NCBI GenBank assembly: GCA_034440575.1
Contig: JAOTOL010001395.1
Coordinates: 62,001-126,000 of the forward strand
Origin: Imbricaverruca yamaguchii
Lineage: Eukaryota > Arthropoda > Thecostraca > Neoverrucidae
Direction: 5' to 3'
Length of the DNA: 64,000 bases
Under the pieces are notes generated by a model. The model saw nothing but the letters and a program-made list of their open reading frames with translations, had not been told where the DNA came from and made no database searches. Shown piece after piece: positions 10,636 to 21,833 of the stretch (the first letter of the stretch is position 1; each line of letters begins with the position of its first letter). The translations under genes and the position numbers were made by a program.

Positions 10636-11042
10636 TCGGCCATGGTCCACGCTTAAGCACATTTGCTAAACATAGACCGAAAGCTCTCAATTGGCTACAT
10701 ACGAGCCAATTGAGGTCGACTATGGAGCGCGGTTTGGGGTCGACCCGGGAGGAGTGTTGTGATAGACTGCGTCGGCCACCACACACTGGTGTTTAGACGG
10801 CACCAGTGGTGCTGCGCTGGCCTCTGACGTCACCTCTGCCTGCGGTGACGTCACAGTCGGTGCGCCGCTGCCGCTTCAGAACAGCGACTGCCGCTGGGGG
10901 AGGAATGTCGCCCGGCGGCCCTCGATCTGTTGACACTGCAGTTCGCCTCCGTCGACTGTCAGCGCCCAAAACAGAGCAGTTGGCGGGGGGGGGGGGGCGG
11001 GGGAGGAGAGGTGCAGATGCAGATGTAATACCTAAATTTCAC
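10636..11042. other. GC-rich unique stretch with two CRE palindromes
   Basis: TGACGTCA occurs at 10825-10832 and 10846-10853. A G-run lies at about 10984-10997. Possible regulatory DNA. No coding region is recognised. Confidence 0.4.
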
Positions 11043-11245
11043 CACGTTCTCCCTCTTCCTTCCGCTCTTCTCTTCTTGCCTTTTCTCTCTCTCCCTCTCT
11101 CTCTCTCCCTCTCCCTCTCTCTCCCTCTCTCTCCCTTTCTCTCTCCTTCTTTATCTCTCCCTCTTTATCTCTAGTTCCCCCTCCCTCCCGATCTCCCTCT
11201 CTGTGTCTCTTTCTCTGTCTCTCTGTCCTTGTCTTTGTCCCTATC
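11043..11245. repeat. Polypyrimidine (CTCTCC) tract
   Basis: About 200 bp of C/T-rich simple sequence dominated by CTCTCTCCCT. The stretch after it (11250-11590) is unique and holds no recognised gene. Confidence 0.85.
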
Positions 11246-11593
11246 GTAGACATTGCGTATATATCATGCTATTTTGGCCATGAAAAGCTTACAAATTTAC
11301 AAATAGAGTGGATCCACGTTGTTATGAATTCGCTGTGACGACGAACCCCGGATTTCTAGATCATTACACACCACATCCTTCAGTCTTTGACGACAGAAGT
11401 CCCATTAGGGAATCTTTGGTTCGGGATAAATGGCGACACGAATGATGGACTACTTTTGTCGCGTCCTGAACGTTGTGGTGGCGCCGCCACCGTCGGCAGC
11501 ACCACCCGATACCCACGCGTTACCACCACGTGCCACTGACACGCTGTTCTCGTTTCAGCCACACCTGACGCCGCAGACGCCGATGTGGCAGTC

Positions 11594-11614
11594 TGACGTC
11601 ATAGTGTGACGTCA
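11594..11614. promoter_or_regulatory. Paired TGACGTCA (CRE-like) sites
   Basis: Perfect palindromes at 11594-11601 and 11607-11614, followed by half-site variants (GTGACGTT, CTGACGTCG) to 11657. TGACGTCA is the consensus for CREB/ATF-type bZIP factors. More copies lie at 12061-12068 and 13138-13145. Function is inferred. Confidence 0.4.
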
Positions 11615-11756
11615 CAGTGTGACGTTGTGGCGACGGTGCACAGTTCTGCTGACGTCGCACATCCGGCAGCGGAGTCCACGGGGCAGACGAGACGCCCGGT
11701 CTGGACTCCCTTGCAGTGTTTCCGTTCCGGTGCGGCTGCAGGCTCCGACTTCGCGC

Positions 11757-11815
11757 GGAAGGCGAGGCGAGGCGAGGCGCGGCGAGGCGAGGCGAGGCGA
11801 GGCGAGGCGAGGCAG
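11757..11815. repeat. (AGGCG)n short repeat
   Basis: About 11 tandem AGGCG pentamers with small variations, inside GC-rich DNA. The surrounding open frames 11606-12016 overlap on both strands and look like by-products of base composition. Confidence 0.8.
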
Positions 11816-12249
11816 CGGCAGGGGCTGCACGGCAGAGAGGACGCGGCCACGGACCTCGACAACCGTCGAGCCGCTCTCCACCGAATGCACAGTGTTTTTG
11901 ATCATGTCTCCGCCGTCAAATCAGATCAGGGGCCGGCTCAAGTTCGCAGCGCTGCAGACATCGCACACTGCTTCGACACAGTAATCGCTGCCGCACGCTC
12001 GTGTTTAGCGGCGTAGGTGGAACAACAGCGAGGAAGCGCACAGAGCGCACCCATTGAGGGTGACGTCACAGTCAGAATGACAGCGCGTTTAGAGCTGAAC
12101 AATCAGCTGGCCGTCACGACCCACCCGTCACCGACACGGCGACACGAGCCGTGAGAAGCGCACCGGCAGCGTGCACTATGAACAGGACATGACGACGTAA
12201 GGGCGACTCTGGCATTGTTGACGCGGGTGCGGAGCATTCAGCCAACTTG

Positions 12250-12425
12250 CAGTAAATCTGCCAACGTCCGATCAACGTCCGGCCACCGTCCGGCCACCAT
12301 CCGACCGACGTCCGACCAACGTCCGGCCAACGTCTGACCAACGTCCGGCCAACGTCCGGGCAACGTCCTACCAACGTCCGGCCAACGTCCGACCAACGTC
12401 CAACCAACGTCCGACCAACATTCGG
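12250..12425. repeat. 11-bp tandem repeat, about 15 copies
   Basis: CCAACGTCCGG / CCAACGTCCGA alternate every 11 bp. Confidence 0.85.
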
Positions 12426-12446
12426 ACGCGCCGCTGGCACCGCGGC

Positions 12447-12955
12447 CAACCGGCAGGGGCTCAGGTGACCCCTGACTGTGTGGCCGGGCCGCCAGCCGGC
12501 AGGGGCTCAGGAGACCCCTGACTGTGTGGTCGGGCCGCCAGCCGGCAGGGGCTCAGGAGACCCCTGACTGTGTGGTCGGGCCGCCAGCCGGCAGGGGCTC
12601 AGGTGACCCCTGACTGTGTGGCCGGGCAGGGAGCCGGCAGGGGCTCAGGAGACCCCTGACTGTGTGGTCGGGCCGCCAGCCGGCAGGGGCTCAGGAGACC
12701 CCTGACTGTGTGGTCGGGCCGCCAGCCGGCAGGGGCTCAGGTGACCCCTGACTGTGTGGCCGGGCAGGCAGCCGGCAGGGGCTCAGGTGACCCCTGACTG
12801 TGTGGCCGGGCAGGCAGCCGGCAGGGGCTCAGGTGACCCCTGACTGTGTGGCCGGGCCGCCAGCCGGCAGGGGCTCAGGAGACCCCTGACTGTGTGGCCG
12901 GGCCGCCAGCCGGCAGGGGCTCAGGAGACCCCTGACTGACTGTGTGGCCGGCAGC
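12447..12955. repeat. 46-bp tandem repeat, about 11 copies
   Basis: CCGGCAGGGGCTCAGGWGAC at 12496 and 12542 shows the 46-bp period. Each unit contains AGGGG...CCCCT, able to form a short hairpin. Confidence 0.92.
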
Positions 12956-13299
12956 CGGCGACGTTCGACCGTCGGCTGGTCGACAGAGATAGCGTCCGAC
13001 TGTTCGACGGTGATAATGGCCGCTGCTGTTCGTATTCACCTACTGGCGGCCAGTTCGTAACGCCCCCACCCAACACATAGCGATCTTTCCCAACACGGAG
13101 CGGCCTGACTCAAGACGTGACGTCCTCGCCATACATGTGACGTCACAGCCATACACGTGGGCACGCGCAGGGCGAGCGTTCGACAGCAGCGCGAGCGGGA
13201 ATGACTCGGTCGGGTTAACGCGACCACAGCGACGGCTGACTTTTCCACCGTCGCTTCAGTGCGGTGGTCGCGCGCCGGTGACCACGGTGGTGGTGATGC

Positions 13300-13690
13300 G
13301 CCAGTGATGGTGACGGTCACAGCGACAGTGACGGTGAGCACGGTGGTGGTGAACTGGTGATGCTCCAGTTGATGGTGACGGTCACGGCGACAGTGACGGT
13401 GAGCACGGTGGTGGTGAACTGGTGATGCTCCAGTTGATGGTGACGGTCACAGCGACAGTGACGGTGAGCACGGTGGTGGTGAACTGGTGATGCTCCAGTT
13501 GATGGTGACGGTGAGCACGGTGGTGGTGAACTGGTGATGCTCCAGTTGATGGTGACGGTCACAGCGACAGTGACGGTGAGCACGGTGGTGGTGAACTGGT
13601 GATGCTCCAGTTGATGGTGACGGTGAGCACGGTGGTGGTGAACTGGTGATGCTCCAGTTGATGGTGACGGTCACGGCGACAGTGACGGTG
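13300..13690. repeat. 65/47-bp tandem repeat, about 7 copies
   Basis: TGCTCCAGTTGATGGTGACG recurs at 65-bp intervals (13361, 13426, 13491), then at 47 bp where an 18-bp block containing GTCACAGCGACAGTG is missing. The two unit lengths alternate. Confidence 0.9.
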
Positions 13691-13893
13691 ACGCGGTGCG
13701 GTGGCGTGCGATGGCCGTGTCGGGCACTCTATCGGACTGGCGCCGGTGCGGCGATGCTGCGCTGAGCGCCTGAGCCAGGCAGCGGCAGCGCGCTCACCTC
13801 AGTGCGCCCAGTCCCAGACTCAGCCCCGCCGCAGCCCCGCCGCAGCCCCGCCGCAGCCCCGCCGCAGCCCCGCGCGGCTGCCACCTGGCAGCG

Positions 13894-14058
13894 ATGCACG
13901 CGGTGCGTGACCTGCTGCTCAGCTTCGACGCCGTCTTCTTCGGCCTGCTGGTGCTGGCCGGCCTGCTGGCGCTCGGCTTCTACACACGCCGGCCAGAGAC
14001 GACCGGCGCCTACATCCAGGCCGAGACGACGCCCGGCAGCGACGTCTACGAACTCTGA
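13894..14058 (+). CDS. Candidate small single-pass membrane protein (54 aa) or terminal coding exon
   Basis: ATG at 13894 to TGA at 14056-14058. I do not recognise the family. The N-terminal part (MHAVRDLLLSFDAV) leads into a hydrophobic helix, FFGLLVLAGLLALGFY (about residues 15-30). A basic TRR follows, consistent with a cytosolic flank, then a polar tail with Thr and acidic residues ending VYEL. Nearly every third codon position is G or C, as expected of real coding DNA in a GC-rich gene and unlike the array frames. The ATG is preceded by CACCTGGCAG at 13882-13891, which could also be a 3' splice site, so this may be a last exon. An AATAAA lies 424 bp after the stop. CRE-like sites lie upstream. 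Best host-gene candidate in the window, but unconfirmed. Confidence 0.45.
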   Translation: MHAVRDLLLSFDAVFFGLLVLAGLLALGFYTRRPETTGAYIQAETTPGSDVYEL

Positions 14059-14481
14059 CACGGCCTGCGGCCCAGGTCATGGCGCACGTGGCGGCTCGCG
14101 ACCGAGCACGTGGCGCGTGCGGTGCCCAGAAGCCGAGGACGTGGCGCACGAGGCGGCTCGCGGCCGAGCACGTGGCGCGCCAGCCGATCTGTTGTCTCGA
14201 TGTACAGTCTGTTGTGGAGCGCGTCACACAAGCCCCCGCGTCGCGCGCCGGCGCGGCCCGGCGACAGCCGGGCGGGCAGACCACGACACGTTGTCAGAGA
14301 CTGGACGAGTGCGACGGCACAGTGGACATCGCAGGCGGGGAAGCACTGCGGCTTCCCGGCGTTATGCAGCGTGCACCATTGCTTTTGACCGACAGCGCGC
14401 TGCGAATGGCACGTGTGGTTTGGTTTGGCGGTGTGGTGCAAGATTGGGGATTGTGAAGTGTCATGGAACATATGGGTAATT

Positions 14482-14487
14482 AATAAA
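14482..14487 (+). terminator. AATAAA polyadenylation signal candidate
   Basis: AATAAA sits 424 bp downstream of the stop of the small membrane-protein frame. The intervening 14059-14481 has no convincing coding and could be its 3' UTR. Confidence 0.4.
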
Positions 14488-14489
14488 CG

Positions 14490-15026
14490 GTGTCGCCAAC
14501 TCATATACTGACCTGCAACCCGACACAGCTCTGGTTTATGCCAAAGCGAGCAGTGTCAGGCTGACATGCACATGTAGGCGCAAGTACACCTACCTCAGGA
14601 GCCCAGCAAACCAATCCGCTTCAAGCAAAACCTAACTGGTTCATTCGCGAAATTAGGAAATTGATTTCCTTACCTCGCGCCGTCTCTGGGAGTTGATATG
14701 CTCCCCCCCCCGTCCCCACTCTAAGGTGTTTCGTGGATAGTGATAGAACGGCATGCGACAGCACGCCGAAATTTAGCGTATCCTTTCCCACATCAATTTG
14801 GCATGTCATGTAAAATTTTTAGCTCAGGTGGTCTAGGGTTCACGAGATATTTGAGGTCAAGTGAGGTCACCTCCAGTATAGTTCAGTCCTCGTGCTTTAG
14901 CGGATGCGCGCTGGTTGACGGCGGGACACCCACAACGTCTGCGTGTGACGTGTTGATCGCTGCACGTTGGTTAATATTGTGCTTCCGGCTGACGAGCGTG
15001 CTTCTACGCTCGGCTCGGCGATGCAG
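14490..15026. other. Unique stretch, no gene
   Basis: Contains a C-run near 14701-14711 and a GAGGTCAAGTGAGGTCACCTC segment near 14851-14872. No coding region is recognised. Confidence 0.4.
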
Positions 15027-15027
15027 C

Positions 15028-15572
15028 ATCCAATCTGACCCAGGTCACCAATGTATCGTCCAGGCGCAGTCTGACCCAGGTCACCAATGTATCGTCCAGG
15101 CGCAGTCTGACCCAGGTCACCAATGTATCGTCCAGGCGCAATCTGACCCAGGTCACCAATGTATCGTCCAGGCGCAATCTGACCCAGGTCACCAATGTAC
15201 CGTCCAGGCGCAGTCTGACCCAGGTCACCAATGTACCGTCCAGGCGCAGTCTGACCCAGGTCACCAATGTATCGTCCAGGCGCAATCTGACCCAGGTCAC
15301 CAATGTACCGTCCAGGCGCAATCTGACCCGGGTCACCAATGTACCGTCCAGGCGCAATCTGACCCAGGTCACCAATGTATCGTCCAGGCGCAGTCTGACC
15401 CAGGTCACCAATGTACCGTCCAGGCGCAGTCTGACCCAGGTCACCAATGTACCGTCCAGGCGCAATCTGACCCAGGTCACCAATGTATCGTCCAGGCGCA
15501 ATCTGACCCAGGTCACCAATGTACCGTCCAGGCGCAATCTGACCCGGGTCACCAATGTACCGTCCAGGCGCA
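15028..15572. repeat. 36-bp tandem repeat, 15 copies
   Basis: The unit contains TCTGACCCAGGTCACCAATG followed by TAYCGTCCAGGCGCAR. The 36-bp period keeps frames open on both strands, giving 250-380-codon frames with 12-residue repeats that are not genes. Each unit carries TGACCCAGGTCA. Confidence 0.93.
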
Positions 15573-15585
15573 ATCACAGTGCTGC

Positions 15586-16005
15586 AGCAGCTGCCGACTA
15601 TCCCTGACAATGAAGCGTTCAGAGTCAGCGCTTTTTCCGAACATATTTCATTCGCCACCCAGGTTGCTGCTCAATCTTTTCATTGGGATAACCCCCCCCA
15701 AGGTACTATACATCCGTCAGCGCTATGCATCGGCGATTCATGCAAAAGCTTTTGCCTGGTCGAATTCGTCAACACGAAGTTTTGCTGACGTAGCAGCCTT
15801 ACAGTCTGTGTGCATTCCCTTACATTCGGCAAGTGCATTCAGAACTGGAGAAAGTTCGCTTCTTCTCCGACGGTTTTGCTCGAAAATATAGAAAGAACCA
15901 TATCTTTGTAAATATTTGCATTTGTAACTACCAGGAAAGTTGTGGCGTCAGATGTAAGTGTATTATGTTTTGACAACCGATCGCGGTGAAAGTGCATGCG
16001 ATGGA
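15586..16005. other. Unique stretch between arrays
   Basis: About 420 bp. Open frames are extensions of the neighbouring array frames. No gene is recognised. Confidence 0.4.
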
Positions 16006-16010
16006 GTCGG

Positions 16011-16755
16011 TGAGTCGGTGGGTCGGTGGGTCGGTGGGTCGGTGGGTCGGTGGGTCGGTGGGTCGGTGGGTCGGTGGGTCGGTGGGTCGGTGGGTCGGTG
16101 GGTCGGTGGGTCGGTGAGTCGGTGGGTCGGTGGGTCGGTGGGTCGGTGGGTCGGTGGGTCGGTGGGTCGGTGGGTCGGTGGGTCGGTGGGTCGGTGGGTC
16201 GGTGGGTCGGTGGGTCGGTGGGTCGGTGGGTCGGTGGGTCGGTGGGTCGGTGGGTCGGTGGGTCGGTGGGTCGGTGGGTCGGTGGGTCGGTGGGTCGGTG
16301 GGTCGGTGGGTCGGTGGGTCGGTGGGTCGGTGGGTCGGTGGGTCGGTGGGTCGGTGGGTCGGTGGGTCGGTGGGTCGATGGGTCGGTGAGTCGGTGGGTC
16401 GGTGGGTCGGTGGGTCGGTGGGTCGGTGGGTCGGTGGGTCGGTGGGTCGGTGGGTCGGTGGGTCGGTGGGTCGGTGGGTCGGTGGGTCGGTGGGTCGGTG
16501 GGTCGGTGGGTCGGTGGGTCGGTGGTTCGGTGTGTCGATGGGTCGGTGAGTCGGTGGGTCGGTGGGTCGGTGGGTCGGTGGGTCGGTGGGTCGGTGGGTC
16601 GGTGGGTCGATGGGTCGGTGGATCGTTGGGTCGGTGGGTCGGTGGGTCGGTGGGTCGGTGGGTCGGTGGGTCGATGGGTCGGTGGGTCGTTGGGTCGGTG
16701 GGTCGGTGGGTCGATGGGTCGGTGGGTCGGTGGGTCGGTGAGTCGGTGGGTCGGT
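16011..16755. repeat. 8-bp (GGTCGGTG) array, about 93 copies
   Basis: GGTCGGTG repeats nearly perfectly, with sporadic A or T substitutions. The G-rich strand has GGG runs spaced by five bases throughout and so fits the four-run G-quadruplex pattern many times over. Long Thr-Asp-Pro-Pro type frames on the minus strand are artefacts. Confidence 0.95.
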
Positions 16756-18829
16756 TGAGCGAGCGGCCCGTCGTGTTTGCCTTCATCAGCCATTACATGG
16801 CTACGTCGTAGTCCTTCTGCATAGCTGGAAAACCGTCAATCGATCTTTAGCATTAAGACTAAGTTTTCTCTGTTTTAACGTCCAAAATGTGTAGATTAAC
16901 CTGCAGCTAACTGTTAACTGAGTCGCTTCACCGGAAGAGCGTAAAGAGACTTCAACGCTTGTGCTATGAAGAAAGCATGGCAGTAGATATGACGGTATAT
17001 CTGCGGATGTCAACCACTGTGACGGTCCGTAGCTGACACGCGTGATCCTGCCTCCAATAGTGGCGGCTGAACCTTTGAGGAGCATATGCGTGATGCACAT
17101 ATACATCTGCTATGCCCATAATTATATTTCAGCTCAATGCGCTTTTAACTGAAATGTGTTGTGTGGAGTCAATTAATTCCCTAAAGATGGAAGGATTACC
17201 ACTGAATACTCTCCTTGATGAAAAACTGGGGTTTTCATTGGACGCAAATTTTTTTATCACGATTTGGGCAGTGTGCATAACTATGCATCCGTGGCGACGT
17301 AATGTAACATTTAGCATGCAACATGCAACTATGGCGACAACATGTAACAGGTAATGCCACTGTTGAGCTCTGTAAACAAACTGTTTTCAATGACACCCAG
17401 ACCAAATACATTCTATATGTACAAACTTAACTTTGAAGCCAGATTACTGACAAAGTTGTGACCACTGTGACTTCTGAAACACGTACTGTGTGATTATCTT
17501 GATCTACGATAATATTGCTTTAAAATGAGACACATATCAACCATATTCTGCAGTGCAAACAACGCCACTACTTTAAGGTTAAGTCACTGGCCCAGCTGTG
17601 ATCCCTGTGATCTCTGACATACTTAGGAATATCACCACCGTGCTCGAGAGAAAACAGCTTTGAAACAACACCCATGTCGACTATGTTCAAAGGCACGCAC
17701 AATTACACTATCTTGTGGTCGGGCTAGGTCATGACATCTCACCTCAGTGACCCATTATGGTACCAGCTTTTTTTTTTTTTTAATGTTGGAGCAAACAGAC
17801 AAGTGACGGGGAAATAGACTGTGAAGCAAGAAAGAAAAATCAAAGCAGGACTTTTCTCAATCGGTCAGAAGGCCAATAAAAGTCACTAGCAAACAAAACT
17901 TAACGTTGATCTTGCCAAATCACCACTATTTCATTACGTTGCACTGGTCTTCCTCTTCCAATGTGGTGAAAGGTGGAGGATTGTGATGTATCAGTTTAGT
18001 ACGCTAACTGCTACCATCAAAGAAGGTAAAATTATATTATATATGATCTTTTTCCGTGGCATTGAAACTTCGACGACCTGCAACTCGGAACACTTCAGAC
18101 GTGGAAAACATGATCAGAAACGAAATTCCGTAAACCGTAATCGTAAATTGTGCCATCGATAATCAAGTTTTAGTCCAAATCTGACAAGGTGTGTGAACAT
18201 GGCTTGGTGATTTGGCCTGAAATCGCCCATTATTGTAAAATAGTACAAAATTGTAAATTAGGTATACATAAACGTGCCGGCATTTTTTGGAACCTCTATA
18301 CGGGTGTGGCTGGCACGGTCGGCTACGTCTTTATTACACACGTCACACTAAACATCGTGCACAGTTGCTGGTAAACATTGCATACTTCTTCAGAGAAGGA
18401 TAAAAACAGTCGTTGAATTTGAAAAAAAAAGTATCAAAGATGTGCCCGAAGGCAACTTTTTGTACAAAAAGGTCTACGAAATTCATCAGATGTCAAAGAT
18501 TTTGCTTCGTCAAGGTCTCCAGCGAGATGAAGTGGCCTGGGACCATCTAAAGGCATGAAATGACGAGCATTTGAACATTTCATCTATTCGCTTCACAGAT
18601 AATACACTGGCTGTGCGACTTCCTAACTAGCTGAAGGTAGTATCAGGAATCTGGCCTCGTCTGGCTTCATCGTATCTGCCTTCACAACCAGATAAGACCT
18701 CATAGGTCACATCGGCTCCCATATTACAAACCTCGTGCCGAAGACGTAGGATCTTCAGAAGGAAAGATTCGACATTGATGGAAGCCATGCATAGTTCACC
18801 CCGCAAACTGATCGCGGGACCATCTTCAT
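16756..18829. other. 2.1-kb unique, AT-richer stretch without recognised genes
   Basis: Non-repetitive apart from a T-run at about 17768-17781. Open frames are at most 101 codons, overlap on opposite strands and resemble no known domain. Possible intron or intergenic DNA. Confidence 0.45.
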
Positions 18830-19388
18830 ACCCGTAATCCTCCCCCCTCCCCCTGTACTCCCGTCCGCGCGCGCCGGCACCGCGCTGTCGCAGTCATATG
18901 GCGGCGGCCGGCGGGCGCCGTGTCTGGGTCAAGGTCGGCGGGCCGAGGCTGGGCAGGCGGTGGTGGACGCCGTTGGGTGGCATCAGCGAGCCTGGCCCGG
19001 GAGGGTCGGTGACATGATCCGGTGGTGGACGCCGTTGGGTCCCCGTACCAGCGGGCCTGGGCCGGGAGGGTCGGGGACAACTTCGGCCGGGAGGGTCCGG
19101 GACAACTTCGGCCGGGTGGGTTGGTGACAACTTCGGTCGGTGACACGATCCGATGGTGGACGACGCCCGCGGGCGTGGCAGTGGGTCGGATGGTCGGCAG
19201 CGACAGCGAACGGTACCATCGCCGGCATCATCACCGGCACCCGGACCATCGTCGGCAGTGCCACGCATCGGCGATGACACATCGCCACGGCTTCGCTGCT
19301 CACACTTCTCACCAACACATGGCTAAAGGCGAGCAAAACAGGTAAGATGGGAAACAGCGAGCGCCGGCGGCAATCATAAGCGGGCGAT
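18830..19388. other. GC-rich, CpG-rich stretch
   Basis: Contains short imperfect repeats of GGCCGGGAGGGTCSGGGACA (19010-19140). Both strands show overlapping open frames, as expected from GC-rich DNA. No family is recognised. Could be a CpG island or a decayed array. Confidence 0.4.
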
Positions 19389-19389
19389 G

Positions 19390-20270
19390 CCGGAGGCCTG
19401 GTGTTGGGTGGTGACAGGGTCTGGTGTTGGGTGGTGACCTGGTCTGGTGTTGGGTGGTGACCGGGTCTGGTGTTGGGTGGTGACCGGGTCTTTTGGTGGT
19501 GACTGGTCTGGTGTTTGGTGGTGACCTGGTCTGGTGTTGGGTGGTGACCGGGTCTGGTGTCTGGTGTTGGGTGGTGACAGGGTCTGGTGTTGGGTGGTGA
19601 CCTGGTCTGGTGTTTGGTGGTGACCTGGTCTGATGTTGGGTGGTGACCGGGTCTGGTGTTTGGTGGTGTCCAGTCGGTCTGGTGTTGGGTGGTGACAGGG
19701 TCTGGTGTTGGGTGGTGACCTGGTCTGGTGTTTGGTGGTGACCTGGTTTTTGTTTTGTCTGTGTTGTGGTGGGGTCTGATGTTGGGTGGTGACCTGGTCT
19801 GATGTTGGGTGGTGACCGGGTCTGGTGTTTGGTGGTGTCCAGTCGGTCTGGTGTTGGGTGGTGACAGGGTCTGGTGTTTGGTGGGTCTGGTGTTGGTGGT
19901 GACCGGGTCTGGTGTTTGGTGGTGACCTGGTCTGGTGTTGGTGGTGACCTGGTCTGGTGTTGGGTGGTGACCGGGTCTGGTGTTGGGTGGTGACCTGGTC
20001 TGATGTTGGGTGGTGACCGGGTCTGGTGTTTGGTGGTGACCTGGTCTGTTTTGGGGTGTTGGTGTGTGTTGGTCTGGTGTTGGGTGGTGACCGGGTCTGG
20101 TGTTTGGTGGTGTCCAGTCGGTCTGGTGTTGGGTGGTGACAGGGTCTGGTGTTGGGTGGTGACCTGGTCTGGTGTTTGGTGGTGACCTGGTCTGATGTTG
20201 GGTGGTGACCTGGTCTGATGTTGGGTGGTGACCGGGTCTGGTGTTTGGTGGTGTCCAGTCGGTCTGGTGG
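19390..20270. repeat. 23-bp tandem repeat, about 38 copies, irregular
   Basis: GGGTCTGGTGTTGGGTGGTG plus ACC recurs with variants (GTTTGGTGGTG, CAGTCGGTCTGG). Interspersed longer blocks, such as GGTGTCCAGTCGGTCTGG, recur about four times and show block duplication. Confidence 0.92.
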
Positions 20271-20529
20271 CCAGGTACTGATCGCGCTGCGTCCCTCGCG
20301 GTGTTGCATTTGCATATTTATCTGCGAGGATCGCTTCGACGAGATACCATGACGGCGTACATCAGACACGTACACATTCATCAATGCTGCCATCTGTTTC
20401 AGTTCATCACTGTCGTCACTGGTCGGCTGCTGTGGAGACTGCTCCCCTGCGGCGGTGAGGTCTGGAGGCTGGCCTGCCTCGGCGGTCGCGAGACGCCCGG
20501 TGTATAAGTGGTGCTGTCTGCGCGGCTGG

Positions 20530-20705
20530 TGTCCCGTTGACAAACACGCGGGTTCGGGTGCCGACAGCCCACAAACACGCGGGTGCCGACAGCTCGACCC
20601 CCGCGGGTTCGGGTGCCGACAGCCCGACCCCCGCGGGTTCGGGTGCCGACAGCCCGACCCCCCGCGGGTTCGGGTGCCGACAGCTCGACCCCCCGCGGGT
20701 TGGGC
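20530..20705. repeat. 30-bp tandem repeat, about 5 copies
   Basis: GGGTGCCGACAGCYCGACCC starts at 20581, 20611, 20641 and about 20672. Flanked on both sides by shorter unique GC-rich DNA. Confidence 0.88.
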
Positions 20706-21413
20706 TGCCGCCCGGTTCCTGCAGACGGCTGCAAAATGGCCGCGGGCATGGCGCAGGCTGCAGGTGCGGGTGACCGCAGCACAATCATTGGCGTTACAAT
20801 GCTGCGCCGCACCACATCGCCCACATGTGGCAGCGGGCATCTGCTCCACACCGCTGGGACGGCGGCGGCTGCGGTCACGTCTGTAACACTGCTGACATTG
20901 ACGGGGCCCCGGGTCACAGAGCTGTTGTTCGACGCGCACTCAGAAGCTGTTTGCTGTTTGTAGTTGAGTTTGACCAGCTCGCCACCGCGTGGTGAAGTCG
21001 GCTGTTTCCGGGTATTGAGAGGTGTTAGAGAGTGAGCGGTGTAGGGTAGGAAGATTGAACAGAGGAGGAGTGGGGTAGTTTGTCCGTCAAGCGATGTTGA
21101 AGTAGAGTTGAAGTCATCTTGAAGAGTATAGTTGTGCTGGTCCGGGTAGCCTGAAGATGTGGGGCTGGTATAGTGAAATTATTTGAGAGCCGGAGATGAT
21201 GTAGTCGAGGAGACATGTCAGTCCGGTCGGTGCCACATTAGGGTATGGGGTGTAGTGGGGGGGGGTCATCGCCATATATTGAACATTGCAAGAACATGTT
21301 TTTTTTTTTTTTGGAAAGCATACTTTATCTTTTCCGTTTTTCTGGGTTTTGTTCATTTTTAAAAATGTTTTGTAACATATCTGTTCCTTTTTCCAACTTT
21401 TTCATTGTTCCCT

Positions 21414-21776
21414 TCACAATTGTTCCAGTATATTGAGAAAGTGGAAGAGGCGGTCGTGTAATACTGGATGGTCGTCGTTGAGGAGCGTGGTGAGGTTCAG
21501 TGGGATGTCATGTATGGTGCAATAGTTTGTGATATGTTGTCTTTGGTTGTTGTATTTGGTACAGTATATGAGTGCGTGTTTAATAATGAGTGCGTGATGG
21601 CATGTGGTGCATTGTGGTCGTTGTTGATCTAGTAGGATGTAGGAGTGTGTGAGTGCTGTGTGTCCTATGCGAAGTCGTGTTAGTGTCCGTTCTTTGAGTC
21701 TGGTGTTTTGGTTAATGGTGTGCCAGTATTCGTGCTTAGGGTGTATTTCTTGTAGCTGTGTTATTACTGTAGCCAA
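21414..21776 (-). pseudogene. LINE ORF2 C-terminal Cys-His domain
   Basis: An open segment encodes LTRLRIGHTALTHSY followed by PQCTTCHHALIIKHALIYC. This is the Cys-x2-Cys...His...Cys signature after RNase H in Jockey/I-group LINEs, thought to help bind RNA or target DNA. It ends at the ORF2 stop, and the A-rich 3' UTR follows. Because it is in a different frame from the upstream RNase H segment, at least one frameshift separates them. Confidence 0.75.
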
Positions 21777-21833
21777 TGTTTGTTGTATGTGTTTGTTGAT
21801 GGCCTGTCATATTGTGAGGTAGTAATCGGATTG

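Noticed and set aside
11606..12016. 136-codon frame with an Arg/Glu/Ala repeat
   Set aside because: Overlapping open frames on both strands across a GGCGA repeat in GC-rich DNA. No conserved domain.
14740..16811. Frames of 250-383 codons with 12-residue or (Thr-Asp-Pro-Pro) repeats, collagen- or antigen-like at first sight
   Set aside because: Products of the 36-bp and 8-bp arrays, open on both strands.
19374..20939. 521-codon minus-strand frame
   Set aside because: Mostly translation of the 23-bp and 30-bp arrays. The non-repeat ends have no recognisable domain.
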